Assembly: GCA_030447385.1 (NCBI GenBank)
Contig: JAUJOY010000001.1
Coordinates: forward strand, 528,565 to 592,564
Origin: Mycobacteriales bacterium
Lineage (GTDB): Bacteria; Actinomycetota; Actinomycetes; Mycobacteriales; SCTD01
Direction of reading: 5' to 3'
DNA: 64,000 nt
In this document: positions 8,016-16,347 of the stretch, in pieces
How positions within the stretch are numbered: the first letter of the stretch is position 1
Layout: each line of letters begins with the position of its first letter
Made by a program: the position numbers and the translations under genes
The notes under the pieces: model-generated
The model's database searches: none
Told to the model about the DNA's origin: nothing
What the model saw: the letters and a program-made list of their open reading frames with translations, nothing else

Positions 8016-8330
8016 GTGCCCGACGAGCCTCGCGACGACGACACCGACCGCTTCTGGCCGTGGCGGGAGGGGGACCCGCCCCCGCCCCTGCGCGCGCATC
8101 CGCCACCGGCCGCTCCCTGGGCACAGGCTCCGGAACCGGAGCGGCTCCCGCGTCCGCCGCGCCGACCCACGACAGCCCCTCGCGCCCGCTCCGCCCCGTC
8201 ACGCGACCGGGTGTTGCGACAGCGGCCGTCACTGGCGGCACCGCAGGGTCGCCAGCGGGTGCTGGACATCGCTCTGCTGGTGCTGGCGGTGGTGGTGGTC
8301 ATCCTCGTCGTGCTCGCCCTGCAGGGCTGA
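8016..8330 (+). CDS. Pro-rich protein with C-terminal membrane anchor
   Basis: A 104-residue protein starting at GTG. The N-terminal 80 residues are Pro/Arg-rich and probably disordered (EGDPPPPLRAHPPPAAP). The end is a single hydrophobic helix (VLDIALLVLAVVVVILVVLAL). It is the last gene of the small run 7241-8330 and is followed by a strong hairpin. Function unknown. Confidence 0.5.
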   Translation: MPDEPRDDDTDRFWPWREGDPPPPLRAHPPPAAPWAQAPEPERLPRPPRRPTTAPRARSAPSRDRVLRQRPSLAAPQGRQRVLDIALLVLAVVVVILVVLALQG

Positions 8331-8358
8331 CCGGGAAGCGGGCTGAGGCCGGACAGCA

Positions 8359-8394
8359 GGAAGCCCCCGGAGCCTGGGGGCTGCGGGGGCTTCC
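8359..8394. terminator. Bidirectional hairpin terminator
   Basis: A perfect 11-bp stem (GGAAGCCCCCG with CGGGGGCTTCC) with a 14-base loop sits between two convergent genes, so it can serve both strands. Confidence 0.7.
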
Positions 8395-8421
8395 TTGCCA
8401 AAAGCGGTGGGGCAGTGCCCT

Positions 8422-8937
8422 TTAGGCGAGGCCGCCCGGCATGGTCTCGCGCCGGCGGCGGGAGGCCACGACGATGCCTGCGCCGATCCCGACGAGCGCG
8501 ACACCGGCGATCGTCAGCGGCACGAGCTGGTCCGACCCAGTCTGCGGCAGCTGGCCCCGGCCGGGGTTGGCCGCCTGCGCCGCGACGACGGTGAAGGGGA
8601 TGACGATCCGGTTGCCCGCACACGTGAAGACGACCTCGTTGCGCCCGGGCCGGGCGTCGCCCGGGACCGTGAACGTCGTGCTCGCGTTGCCATTAGCGGC
8701 GACCGGCGCCGCGCTGGTGTCGTCGAAGACGGTGACCTGAGCGGTTGAGTCTGTGGGACATGAGCCGGCGCCGCTGTTGGCCGTGACCGTCTGGCCGAGT
8801 ACCACTGTCTCGTCGCTGATCGACGCGGGCTGCGCGGGCGGGTAGTCCTGTGCGACCGCAGGGGCACTCATGCCCAGCATGGCGGCGCCCGCAAGCGAGA
8901 GGGCGGCGGCGGCCGAGGCCAGCGTGCGTGGGGTCAT
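8422..8937 (-). CDS. LPxTG (LPQTG) cell-wall-anchored surface protein
   Basis: A 171-residue protein with a signal peptide (MTPRTLASAAAALSLAGAAM...VAQ), a short extracellular beta domain (residues ~32-125, VVLGQTVTANSG, TTFTVPGDARPGRNEVVFTC) with one Cys pair, and a complete sorting signal: LPQTG, membrane helix LVPLTIAGVALVGIGAGIVV, RRRR tail. A sortase would link it to peptidoglycan; no sortase gene is in the window. The start is set at 8937, where AGGAG precedes ATG, rather than an in-frame start further upstream. It is divergent from the DUF4012 gene. Confidence 0.8.
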   Translation of the reverse strand: MTPRTLASAAAALSLAGAAMLGMSAPAVAQDYPPAQPASISDETVVLGQTVTANSGAGSCPTDSTAQVTVFDDTSAAPVAANGNASTTFTVPGDARPGRNEVVFTCAGNRIVIPFTVVAAQAANPGRGQLPQTGSDQLVPLTIAGVALVGIGAGIVVASRRRRETMPGGLA

Positions 8938-9090
8938 GGAGGCACTCCTGAAGGGATGGGCGAAGCAAGTCACCGGGGAGACTGTCACACGAGGTGGGCA
9001 CCCGGCGAGTTTTTCGAATGAACATTTACTGGGCCATCGTCAACTGCCGCCACGCACTGAAGTGGCGTCGGCGGATATTCTGGGCGGATC

Positions 9091-10833
9091 GTGTCCCGAC
9101 ATCGTGCCGGATCGTCCGCCGCTGGCCGCGTCGTCCTCACCCTCCTGGTCTGCTGCGCTCTGGCGATCGGGTGGTTGGGATTTCGCGGGATCCAGTTGCG
9201 CAGCGCCCTTCTCGCAGCGCAGAGTGGTCTCACTCAGGCGGTCGGCGGCGCCGGTTCCGGGAAGATCGAGGCCGTCGCAGACGCGCAGAGGCAGGCGTCG
9301 AAGGACGTGGGCAGGGCCCGTCAGGCGGCGGACGATCCGCTGTGGCGGCTGGTTTCGCACGTTCCGGTGATCGGCCGGTCGTTCGCCGTCGCGGGGGAGG
9401 CGTCGGCGGTCGTCGCCGTGATCGTCGACGACGTGCTCCCCCCGCTGATCGAAGGAGGAGCCCAGCTGCAGGGAGGGCAGCTGCTGGTCGACGGCCGGGT
9501 CGACCTCGGCCTGCTCGCCGCCCTCGCCGAGGACGTGTCAGCGGCCGAAACGAAGGCCAGAGCGGCTCAGGGTGCGGCGGACCGGATCTCCTCGCGGTAC
9601 CTGCCGCCGCCGGTCTCGGATGCCCGCCAGGACCTGGTCGCTCAGGTTCGGGATCTGGCTGCAGGGCTGACGACCAGCCGTGAGGTGCTGGGCCTGGCGC
9701 CCAGCATGCTCGGAGCGGACGGGCCGCGCCGCTACTTCCTCGCCGTGCACAACAACGCAGAAGTACGCGGGACCGGGGGGCTCGTGGGCGCCTACGCCGT
9801 CCTGCGCGCCGAGGGCGGCCGCCTGTCCCTGGAGCGCGTGGGGACAAATGACGACTTCCGCACGGCACCGGCCCCCGTGGTGGATCTCGGGCCGGAGTTT
9901 CGCGAGCGCTACGACCGCGAGTTCTCCCGGAGCTACTGGTCCGCGGCGGTGCTGACGCCGGACTGGCCCAGCGCAGCACAGATCATGGCCGGGCTGTGGC
10001 GGAAGCAGGGCGGGGAGGCGCTGGACGGCGTCCTGGGGGTGGACCCCGTGGCCATGGCCGAGATCCTGGCGGTGACCGGGCCGGCGCAGGTCACCGGCCG
10101 GTCGATCAGCGCACTGAACGTCGTGGACTTCGTCATGCGGGACGAGTACGCGCAGTTCGCCGACGACAGCGTGGAGCGCAAGCAGGTGCTCGCCGAGCTG
10201 GCGCGAGGGCTCTACGAGAAGGTGTCCGGCGGGAGCTACAGCGCTCCGGCGATGCTGTCGGCGATGGGCCGGGCCGCCAGCTCGGGTCACCTCCAGGTCT
10301 GGTCAGCCCGGTCGCAGGAGCAGGACGTGATCGCTCCGCTGCGCGCTTCGGGGGCGCTGCCGGCAGAGGACGGGGCCTACCTGCACGTGGTGAGCAACAA
10401 CGCGGCCGGCAACAAGATCGACTACTACGTCCGCAGGCGGGTCTCCTATGCCCGCGCCGCGCCGGGTGAGGCGACCGCCACCGTCGTGCTCACCAACACG
10501 GTGGACCCGAAGGCAGTGCCGCCCATCGTCATCGGCCGGCTGGACGAGCCGATCTTCCCGGTCGAGCCCGGCCAGACCCGCCAGCTGATCAGCGTCTACG
10601 CCGGGCTCGGGCAGAACGTCCTCCGGATGTTCGTGGACGGGGTCGAGGCGTCAGCCGACCTCGGCACCGAGCGCGGCCACGGTGTCGGCACGGTGGTGGT
10701 GGAGATCCGGCCCAGCCGTCCCACCGTGATCACTGCTGAGATGACCGATCCGGGAGGGCTGCTGACCTACCGGCAGCAGCCGCTGGTCGTGGACGACGAG
10801 CTGGATCTCGACGTTCCCTTCGTCGTGGACTAG
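9091..10833 (+). CDS. DUF4012 membrane-anchored extracellular protein
   Basis: A 580-residue protein with one N-terminal membrane helix (VVLTLLVCCALAIGWLGF) and a large extracytoplasmic part. The DUF4012 signature is seen in RRYFLAVHNNAEVRGTGGL and the following GLVGAYAVLRAEGGRL region (residues ~210-240). DUF4012 proteins commonly sit in actinobacterial polysaccharide loci, and their biochemical role is not settled. A GTG start at 9091. The 3' end overlaps the convergent BY-kinase gene by 4 bases. It marks the left edge of the polysaccharide locus. Confidence 0.8.
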   Translation: MSRHRAGSSAAGRVVLTLLVCCALAIGWLGFRGIQLRSALLAAQSGLTQAVGGAGSGKIEAVADAQRQASKDVGRARQAADDPLWRLVSHVPVIGRSFAVAGEASAVVAVIVDDVLPPLIEGGAQLQGGQLLVDGRVDLGLLAALAEDVSAAETKARAAQGAADRISSRYLPPPVSDARQDLVAQVRDLAAGLTTSREVLGLAPSMLGADGPRRYFLAVHNNAEVRGTGGLVGAYAVLRAEGGRLSLERVGTNDDFRTAPAPVVDLGPEFRERYDREFSRSYWSAAVLTPDWPSAAQIMAGLWRKQGGEALDGVLGVDPVAMAEILAVTGPAQVTGRSISALNVVDFVMRDEYAQFADDSVERKQVLAELARGLYEKVSGGSYSAPAMLSAMGRAASSGHLQVWSARSQEQDVIAPLRASGALPAEDGAYLHVVSNNAAGNKIDYYVRRRVSYARAAPGEATATVVLTNTVDPKAVPPIVIGRLDEPIFPVEPGQTRQLISVYAGLGQNVLRMFVDGVEASADLGTERGHGVGTVVVEIRPSRPTVITAEMTDPGGLLTYRQQPLVVDDELDLDVPFVVD

Positions 10834-12284
10834 AAGGGCCGCGTCTGCGGCTGGAGGCTCTGCCCCGGTGGGACGTCAAGCGCGCGGACGGCGTCCTCGG
10901 TCGACATCTGCGGCTTGCGCTTGTCGCTCTGGTAGGAGCCGTAGCCGGATCCGTATCCCTGGTAGGCATCCGGACCCTTGGTCGGGACCATGGTCAGGAC
11001 CACGCCGAGCACCTTGGCGTCCACCGCCCGCAAGGCGCTGAGAGCCTGCCCCAGCTGGTCCTTGCGGGTCTTGCGGGCGTGCACGCACAGCACCGCGCCG
11101 TCGGTCAGGGTCGCGAGGATGGCGCCGTCGGTGACCGGAAGCAGTGGCGGAGCGTCCACCAGCACCAGGTCGAACCGCTCCTCGAGCGTCTTCATCAGCT
11201 CGCCCATGCCCCGGGACGACAGCAGCTCGCTCGGGTTCGGCGGCAGCGGCCCGCTGGGGAGGAGCTCCAGGAGGCCGTCACCCCACGGCTGCAGGGCGTC
11301 CTCGAGTCGGACCCGCCCGATGAGGACGTCGGTCATGCCGACCGCGCCCTCGATGCCGAGGTAGTCGGCGACACGGGGACGGCGCAGGTCGCCCTCGATG
11401 AGGCAGACCCGTACACCGGCCTGGGCGAGGGTGATCGCCAGGTTGCAGGCGGTGGTGCTCTTGCCCTCCTTCGGCACGGAGCTGGTCAGCACCAGGGACC
11501 GCAGCGGCCCGTCCACCTGCACGAACTGCAGGTTGGTGCGCAGCTGGCGAAAGGCTTCGGACCGTACGCTGCGCGGGCTGTCCGACACGATCAGCGGCCG
11601 CCTGCTGGTCTGAGCCTCGTAGGCGATCGCCCCCAGCGTGGCGGCGCCCGTCGCTTCGAGGATGTCGTCGGGGTTCTTGACGGTGTTGTCGAGGGTCTCC
11701 CGCAGGACGGCGAGGCCGATGCCGAGCAGCAGGCCGAGCACGAGCGCCAGCGCGAGGTTGCGCGCCGGGCGCGGGGACACGGGGTCGGTCGGCAGTGCCG
11801 GCTGCTCGACGACGCTCACCTTGATCGGCGAGGCGCCGCCGCTGGCGGGGCGCTCCAGCGCGGTGACGACCTCCGGGAACCGGTCGGCGAGGCCCTGCGC
11901 GATCTGCTGAGCCCGCACGGGGGAGGCGTCGGTGACCGTGGCCTCCAGGAGCACGGTGTCCGGGACCACTGCTGCGCTCACCCGGTCGACGACGTCCGCG
12001 GCCTCGACTCCGCCCAGGGTGTCGGCTACGGCCTGGGCGGTGGCCGGTCCCGCCACGATGTCGGCGTAGGAGCGCACCCGCTGCTGGGAGAACACCCCCC
12101 CGGCGAAAGTGGTGCTGACGTCCTCGGTCGGGGTCGAGACGAAGAAGGTGACTTCTGATCGGTACTGGGGTGTTGCCTGCATGGTCGCGAGAGCCGCAGC
12201 GCCGGCCGCCAGCAGGACGCACAGCGCGATCAACCGCCACTGCTTGCGCAGGACGCGGACGTAGTCGCGAAGCTCCACCGCCAC
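10830..12284 (-). CDS. Wzz/BY-kinase: polysaccharide chain-length regulator with tyrosine autokinase
   Basis: A 484-residue fusion controlling polymer length and export. The N-terminal Wzz part has membrane helix 1 (LIALCVLLAAGAAALA) and helix 2 (LALALVLGLLLGIGLAVL, residues ~180-200), with a periplasmic-type loop between. The C-terminal kinase domain carries Walker A SSVPKEGKSTT, Walker A' LIEGDLRRP and Walker B LVLVDAPP. The tail holds a Tyr cluster (YQGYGSGYGSYQ), the expected autophosphorylation site. It is divergent from the CapD-like gene with 109 bases between. In Wzy-dependent systems it pairs with the Wzy and Wzx found later in this locus. Confidence 0.9.
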   Translation of the reverse strand: MAVELRDYVRVLRKQWRLIALCVLLAAGAAALATMQATPQYRSEVTFFVSTPTEDVSTTFAGGVFSQQRVRSYADIVAGPATAQAVADTLGGVEAADVVDRVSAAVVPDTVLLEATVTDASPVRAQQIAQGLADRFPEVVTALERPASGGASPIKVSVVEQPALPTDPVSPRPARNLALALVLGLLLGIGLAVLRETLDNTVKNPDDILEATGAATLGAIAYEAQTSRRPLIVSDSPRSVRSEAFRQLRTNLQFVQVDGPLRSLVLTSSVPKEGKSTTACNLAITLAQAGVRVCLIEGDLRRPRVADYLGIEGAVGMTDVLIGRVRLEDALQPWGDGLLELLPSGPLPPNPSELLSSRGMGELMKTLEERFDLVLVDAPPLLPVTDGAILATLTDGAVLCVHARKTRKDQLGQALSALRAVDAKVLGVVLTMVPTKGPDAYQGYGSGYGSYQSDKRKPQMSTEDAVRALDVPPGQSLQPQTRPF

Positions 12285-12393
12285 CCGCCTTCCGCCGAGT
12301 TGAGTTTGCTGGTTTAGGTCACGATCGAGCGTCGGGCCCCGCTAGGCTGCCTGAGCGGTCAGCGTACGTGCCCGGAAGGAAGGCGGCCCGCGC

Positions 12394-14241
12394 ATGCTCC
12401 AGCGGGTGTCGCGCGCGCACTGGCTGCGGACGGCGCAGGTCGCCGTAGATCTGAGCGCGTGGACGCTGGGGCTGACTCTGGCGCACGCCTTGCGCTACGA
12501 CCTGGTGCTGGAGCGGATCTCTCTGTCCGGGGCGGCCTGGGCCACACTGAGCGTGGGTGTGCTGCAGGTCGCCTTCGGGTTCCTCGGCCACCTCTACCGC
12601 GGGCGCTACCGCTACGGCTCGTTCGACGAGGTGCTGGGAGTGCTGCTCGCGGCGGCTTGCGCCGCGGTCGGCCTGGCGGTGCTGAACGAGGCGGTGCCCT
12701 CGACGCAGTGGACGCCTCGGTCGGTGCCGTTCATCGGGGCCTTCATCGCGTTCACCTTCATGCTGGGGGTGCGCTACCTATGGCGGATGCACCGGGAGAG
12801 CGAGCGACGGGGGCTCGGCCGTAGAGCCGGCGAAGCGGCCACGCCGCTGCTGCTCTTCGGAGCCGGCGAGGGTGCGGATCAGGCGCTGGTGGCCATGCTG
12901 CACGACTCGACCAGCCGCTACCTTCCGGTGGGTCTGATCGACGACGACCCCGCAAAGAGCAACCTGCGGCTTCGCGGCGTGAAGGTCTTGGGCACCCGCC
13001 AGGACCTTCCGCGGGTTGCTGCGCTGACCGGAGCCGAGTCGCTGCTGCTGGCGGTGCCCAGCGCCGACGGGGCCCTCGTGCGGGAGGTCAGCGCCCTGGC
13101 GCAGGCGGCCGGGCTGACCGTCAAGGTCCTGCCCACCGTCGACAGCCTGATGGACGGACGAGTCGGGGTCGAGGACATCCGAGACCTGGACCTGGCCGAC
13201 CTGCTCGGCCGCCGACAGATCGAGCTCGACCTCGACAGCATCGCGGGATACCTGACCGGCAAGCGGGTTCTGGTCACCGGAGCCGGCGGCTCGATCGGCT
13301 CGGAGCTGAGCCGGCAGATCGCGCTGTACGGGCCGAGCGAGCTCATCCTGCTCGATCGCGACGAGTCGGCACTGCACGCCGTCCAGCTGTCGATCACCGG
13401 TCGGGCCCTGCTCGATGGGGAGGACCTGGTCCTCGGCGACATACGCGATCTCGACCACATGCACCGGATCTTCCAGCAGCGGCGACCGCAGGTCGTGTTC
13501 CACGCCGCTGCCCTCAAGCACCTCACGCTGCTGGAGCGCTTCCCTGGCGAGGCGGTGAAGAGCAACGTCTGGGGCACCCTGACCGTCCTGGAGGCTGCCC
13601 GCGAGGCGGGCGTCGAGCACTTCGTGAACATCTCGACCGACAAGGCGGCCGATCCGACAAGCGTTCTCGGCTACTCCAAGCGGATTGCCGAGCGGCTCAC
13701 CGCCGAGGTCGCCACCCGAAGCGACGGGATCTTCGTGTCGGTGCGCTTCGGCAACGTGCTGGGCAGCCGCGGGTCGGTGCTCACGTCCTTCACCGCCCAG
13801 ATCGCGGCGGGCGGTCCGGTGACCGTGACGCACCCTGACGTGACCCGCTTCTTCATGACCGTCCAGGAGGCCGTGCAGCTGGTGATCCAGGCGGCTGCGG
13901 TCGGCAATGACGGGGAGGTCCTCGTGCTCGACATGGGGGAGCCGGTTCGCATCGACGACGTCGCCCGTCGGCTGGTCGACCAGTCCGCCCGCACGGTGGA
14001 GATCGTCTACACCGGTCTACGGCAGGGTGAGAAGCTGCACGAGGACCTGCTCGGGGCGGGTGAGCCCGACCTGCGGCCGAACCACCCACTCATCTCGCAG
14101 GTGGTGGTCAAGGCACTGGCGCCCGCGGAGGCGCTGGCCCTGGACCCATGGGAGCCACCTGAGGCGGTCATCACCGCTCTGCGCAGATGGTGCTGCGGTG
14201 CCGCGGCCAGTCTGGACGAGCAGGCCCCGCTCAGCCGCTGA
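12394..14241 (+). CDS. CapD/FlaA1-like membrane nucleotide-sugar 4,6-dehydratase
   Basis: A 615-residue enzyme with four N-terminal membrane helices (residues ~15-135), a linking CoA-binding-like Rossmann region (LLLFGAGEGADQAL) and a C-terminal SDR domain from ~residue 285: GAGGSIGSELSRQI (NAD site), HAAALKHLTLLE, NISTDKAADPTSVLGYSK. These are hallmarks of the UDP-GlcNAc C4,6-dehydratase/C5-epimerase group that starts FucNAc, QuiNAc or bacillosamine-type sugars. The position of the classical catalytic Tyr (YxxxK) is Leu here (L-G-Y-S-K), as the membrane-type enzymes replace it by Met or other residues. The product sugar cannot be fixed from sequence. The 3' end overlaps the convergent wecB-like gene. 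Confidence 0.85.
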   Translation: MLQRVSRAHWLRTAQVAVDLSAWTLGLTLAHALRYDLVLERISLSGAAWATLSVGVLQVAFGFLGHLYRGRYRYGSFDEVLGVLLAAACAAVGLAVLNEAVPSTQWTPRSVPFIGAFIAFTFMLGVRYLWRMHRESERRGLGRRAGEAATPLLLFGAGEGADQALVAMLHDSTSRYLPVGLIDDDPAKSNLRLRGVKVLGTRQDLPRVAALTGAESLLLAVPSADGALVREVSALAQAAGLTVKVLPTVDSLMDGRVGVEDIRDLDLADLLGRRQIELDLDSIAGYLTGKRVLVTGAGGSIGSELSRQIALYGPSELILLDRDESALHAVQLSITGRALLDGEDLVLGDIRDLDHMHRIFQQRRPQVVFHAAALKHLTLLERFPGEAVKSNVWGTLTVLEAAREAGVEHFVNISTDKAADPTSVLGYSKRIAERLTAEVATRSDGIFVSVRFGNVLGSRGSVLTSFTAQIAAGGPVTVTHPDVTRFFMTVQEAVQLVIQAAAVGNDGEVLVLDMGEPVRIDDVARRLVDQSARTVEIVYTGLRQGEKLHEDLLGAGEPDLRPNHPLISQVVVKALAPAEALALDPWEPPEAVITALRRWCCGAAASLDEQAPLSR

Positions 14242-15331
14242 GCGAGGTCGGCCGTAGCCGACCTCCGGGGGACGGGGTAGTCAGCACGTCGGCGATCCGC
14301 TCGGCCGCCTTGCCGTCCCAGAGGGCGGGGCGACGTGGTGAGGGCGGACAGGCCAGCGTCTCGAGCGCCGCGCGAACGACGTCCGGCGGGTGCGTCCCGA
14401 CGACCCGGTTCGTGCCCTCGGTCACCGTGATGGGCCGCTCGGTGTTGTCGCGCAACGTCAGGCACGGCACGCCCAGCACCGTCGTCTCCTCCTGGACCCC
14501 GCCCGAGTCGGTCAGCACCAGCCGGGCGCGCGCCTGCAGCGCGAGGAAGTCGAGGTAGCCGGCCGGCTCCACGGGCAGTAGCCCGTCCGGCAGATGCTCC
14601 GCCAGCCTCGACCGGGTGCGCGGGTGGACCGGGAAGATGATCGGCAGCTGCGCCGTGACCGCACCCAGCGCCTCCAGCAGGGCAGCGAGCTGTGCCGGGT
14701 CGTCCACAGTCGCGGGCCGGTGCAGCGTGAGCAGCCCGTAGTCCCCGCTCGTCAGGCCCAGCCGGCCAGCCGGATCGCGTTCACGGGCGCGCGGAAGGTT
14801 GGCCATCAGCGTGTCGACCATGACGTTGCCGACCAGGTGCACCTGATCCTCGCGATAGCCCTCGCCCCGCAGGTTGTCCACCGCATCGGGTGAGGGAGCG
14901 AGCAGGTAGTCGCTGACCCGGTCGGTGACGACGCGGTTGACCTCCTCCGGCATCGACCAGTCACGGCTGCGCAGGCCCGCCTCCACGTGCGCGACGAGAG
15001 ATCCCCCTTTGGCAGCCACCAGCGCACAGGCCATGGTGCCGTTGACATCACCGACCACGACCACGGCGTCTGGCCGAATTGCCTCTACCAGCGGCTCGAA
15101 GGCCTCCATGGTGCGAGCTGCTTGAAGCGCATGACTGCCGGAGCCGACGGCGAGGTAGTGGTCCGGTGCACGGATTCCCAGCTCGTCGAAGAAGACGTCG
15201 TTCATGACCCGGTCGTAGTGCTGCCCGGTGTGGACCAGCACCACCTCGGCACCGGCCGCCTCGAGCGCGTCCATGACCGGCTTGACCTTCATGTAGTTCG
15301 GCCGCGCTCCGGCGACGCAGACGGCACGCAT
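14231..15331 (-). CDS. wecB: UDP-N-acetylglucosamine 2-epimerase (non-hydrolysing)
   Basis: This 366-residue cytosolic enzyme interconverts UDP-GlcNAc and UDP-ManNAc. Family motifs are AGARPNYMKVKPV at the N-terminus, LVHTGQHYD, VVGDVNGTMA, VEAGLRSRDWSMPEEVNR, LTLHRPATVDD and LTDSGGVQEETTVLGVPCLTLR. The start was set at the ATG 15331, because the family begins directly with the AGARPN strand. Together with the WecC-type dehydrogenase at the other end of the locus (38578-39828), it gives UDP-ManNAcA. It is divergent from the transferase at 15385. Confidence 0.9.
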   Translation of the reverse strand: MRAVCVAGARPNYMKVKPVMDALEAAGAEVVLVHTGQHYDRVMNDVFFDELGIRAPDHYLAVGSGSHALQAARTMEAFEPLVEAIRPDAVVVVGDVNGTMACALVAAKGGSLVAHVEAGLRSRDWSMPEEVNRVVTDRVSDYLLAPSPDAVDNLRGEGYREDQVHLVGNVMVDTLMANLPRARERDPAGRLGLTSGDYGLLTLHRPATVDDPAQLAALLEALGAVTAQLPIIFPVHPRTRSRLAEHLPDGLLPVEPAGYLDFLALQARARLVLTDSGGVQEETTVLGVPCLTLRDNTERPITVTEGTNRVVGTHPPDVVRAALETLACPPSPRRPALWDGKAAERIADVLTTPSPGGRLRPTSLSG

Positions 15332-15384
15332 GGGGGGCAGTATGGGCGCAACTGCTCCACCCCCGTCCCCTGTGAGGCAGGTCT

Positions 15385-16347
15385 GTGTTCCCGGCGGCGG
15401 CATCGGCGTTCCTCGTCAGCCTCGCCCTGCAGCCACTGGTCATCGCGGTCCTGCGGCGCAGGGGGGTGCTCGACAACCCCTCGCAGCGCTCGTCCCACAC
15501 CGTGGCGACGGTGCGTGGCGGGGGCGTGGCCGTCGTTGCGGGCCTCCTCGCCGGCTCGGTGACCCTGGGGGCGTCGTCCACCGCGCTGGCGTTGCTGGCG
15601 GGCACGCTGCTTGCCGGGGCGGTGGGTCTGGTCGAGGACCTGCGCGGCGTGCCGGTCCTGGCTCGGCTGCTGCTCCTGATCGGGGCGGCTCTGCCGGTAG
15701 CCCTCCTGGCGGGGAACCGCCTGCACGCGGCGGCCGGAGTTCTCGTGCTGCTCTACGTCGTCGCGGTGGTCAACGCCACGAACTTCATGGACGGCATCAA
15801 CGGCATCTCGGCCGCGCAGGGGCTCGCCGGGGGCGCCGCCTTCGCCGTGATGGGCCACGTGCTCGACGAGCCCGTTCTTGCCGGATTCGCCGCCGCGGTG
15901 GCGGCGGCGACGCTGGCCTTCGCGCCGTACAACGTCCCGCGGGCCAGGGTCTTCCTCGGTGACTGCGGCAGCTATGCCCTCGGTGCGGCGCTGGCCGGGC
16001 TGTCGGTCCTCACCTGGGTGGCCGGTGCGCCCCTCGAGGCAGCCGTGGCTCCGCTCATGCTCTACCTCGCGGACACCGGGAGCACGCTGCTGCGCCGGTA
16101 CCGCAACGGTGAGGTCTGGCACCAGCCGCACCGCACCCACGTCTACCAGCGCCTGACCGACCTTGGCTGGAGCCACACTCGCGTCAGCGGCCTGGTGCTC
16201 GCGCTGATCTCCCTATGCTCTCTGCTCGGTGCGGCCTCGGCAGGCAGTGTGCCGCTGCGCGTCGCCGGCGACCTGGGCCTGGCGGCTGTCCTCTCCGGCT
16301 ACCTGGCCCTGCCACGACTGCTCCGGGAGAGAAGGCTCACCGCGTGA
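15385..16347 (+). CDS. WecA/MraY-family polyprenyl-phosphate sugar-1-phosphate transferase
   Basis: A 320-residue integral membrane protein, about ten helices, that starts a lipid-linked repeat unit by moving a HexNAc-1-phosphate to undecaprenyl phosphate. Motifs are LDNPSQRSSHT, LVEDLRG (usually DD), NATNFMDGINGI, FLGDCGSYALG and HRTHVYQRL. These identify the glycosyltransferase-4 (WbpL/WecA) type rather than MraY of cell-wall synthesis. A GTG start. The stop overlaps the next GTG (GTGA at 16344), opening a five-gene coupled operon to 22151. This is probably the priming enzyme of the locus. Confidence 0.9.
   Translation: MFPAAASAFLVSLALQPLVIAVLRRRGVLDNPSQRSSHTVATVRGGGVAVVAGLLAGSVTLGASSTALALLAGTLLAGAVGLVEDLRGVPVLARLLLLIGAALPVALLAGNRLHAAAGVLVLLYVVAVVNATNFMDGINGISAAQGLAGGAAFAVMGHVLDEPVLAGFAAAVAAATLAFAPYNVPRARVFLGDCGSYALGAALAGLSVLTWVAGAPLEAAVAPLMLYLADTGSTLLRRYRNGEVWHQPHRTHVYQRLTDLGWSHTRVSGLVLALISLCSLLGAASAGSVPLRVAGDLGLAAVLSGYLALPRLLRERRLTA

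Noticed and set aside
8016-9030. Long overlapping frames on both strands around the LPQTG gene
   Set aside because: They are Arg/Pro/Ala-rich and lack domains, caused by high GC. Only frames with a signal peptide, membrane helix or good codon use were kept.
12285-12393. Well-defined sigma-70 promoters between BY-kinase and CapD-like genes
   Set aside because: Several weak TANNNT-like hexamers exist, but no pair with a proper -35 spacing stands out by eye.
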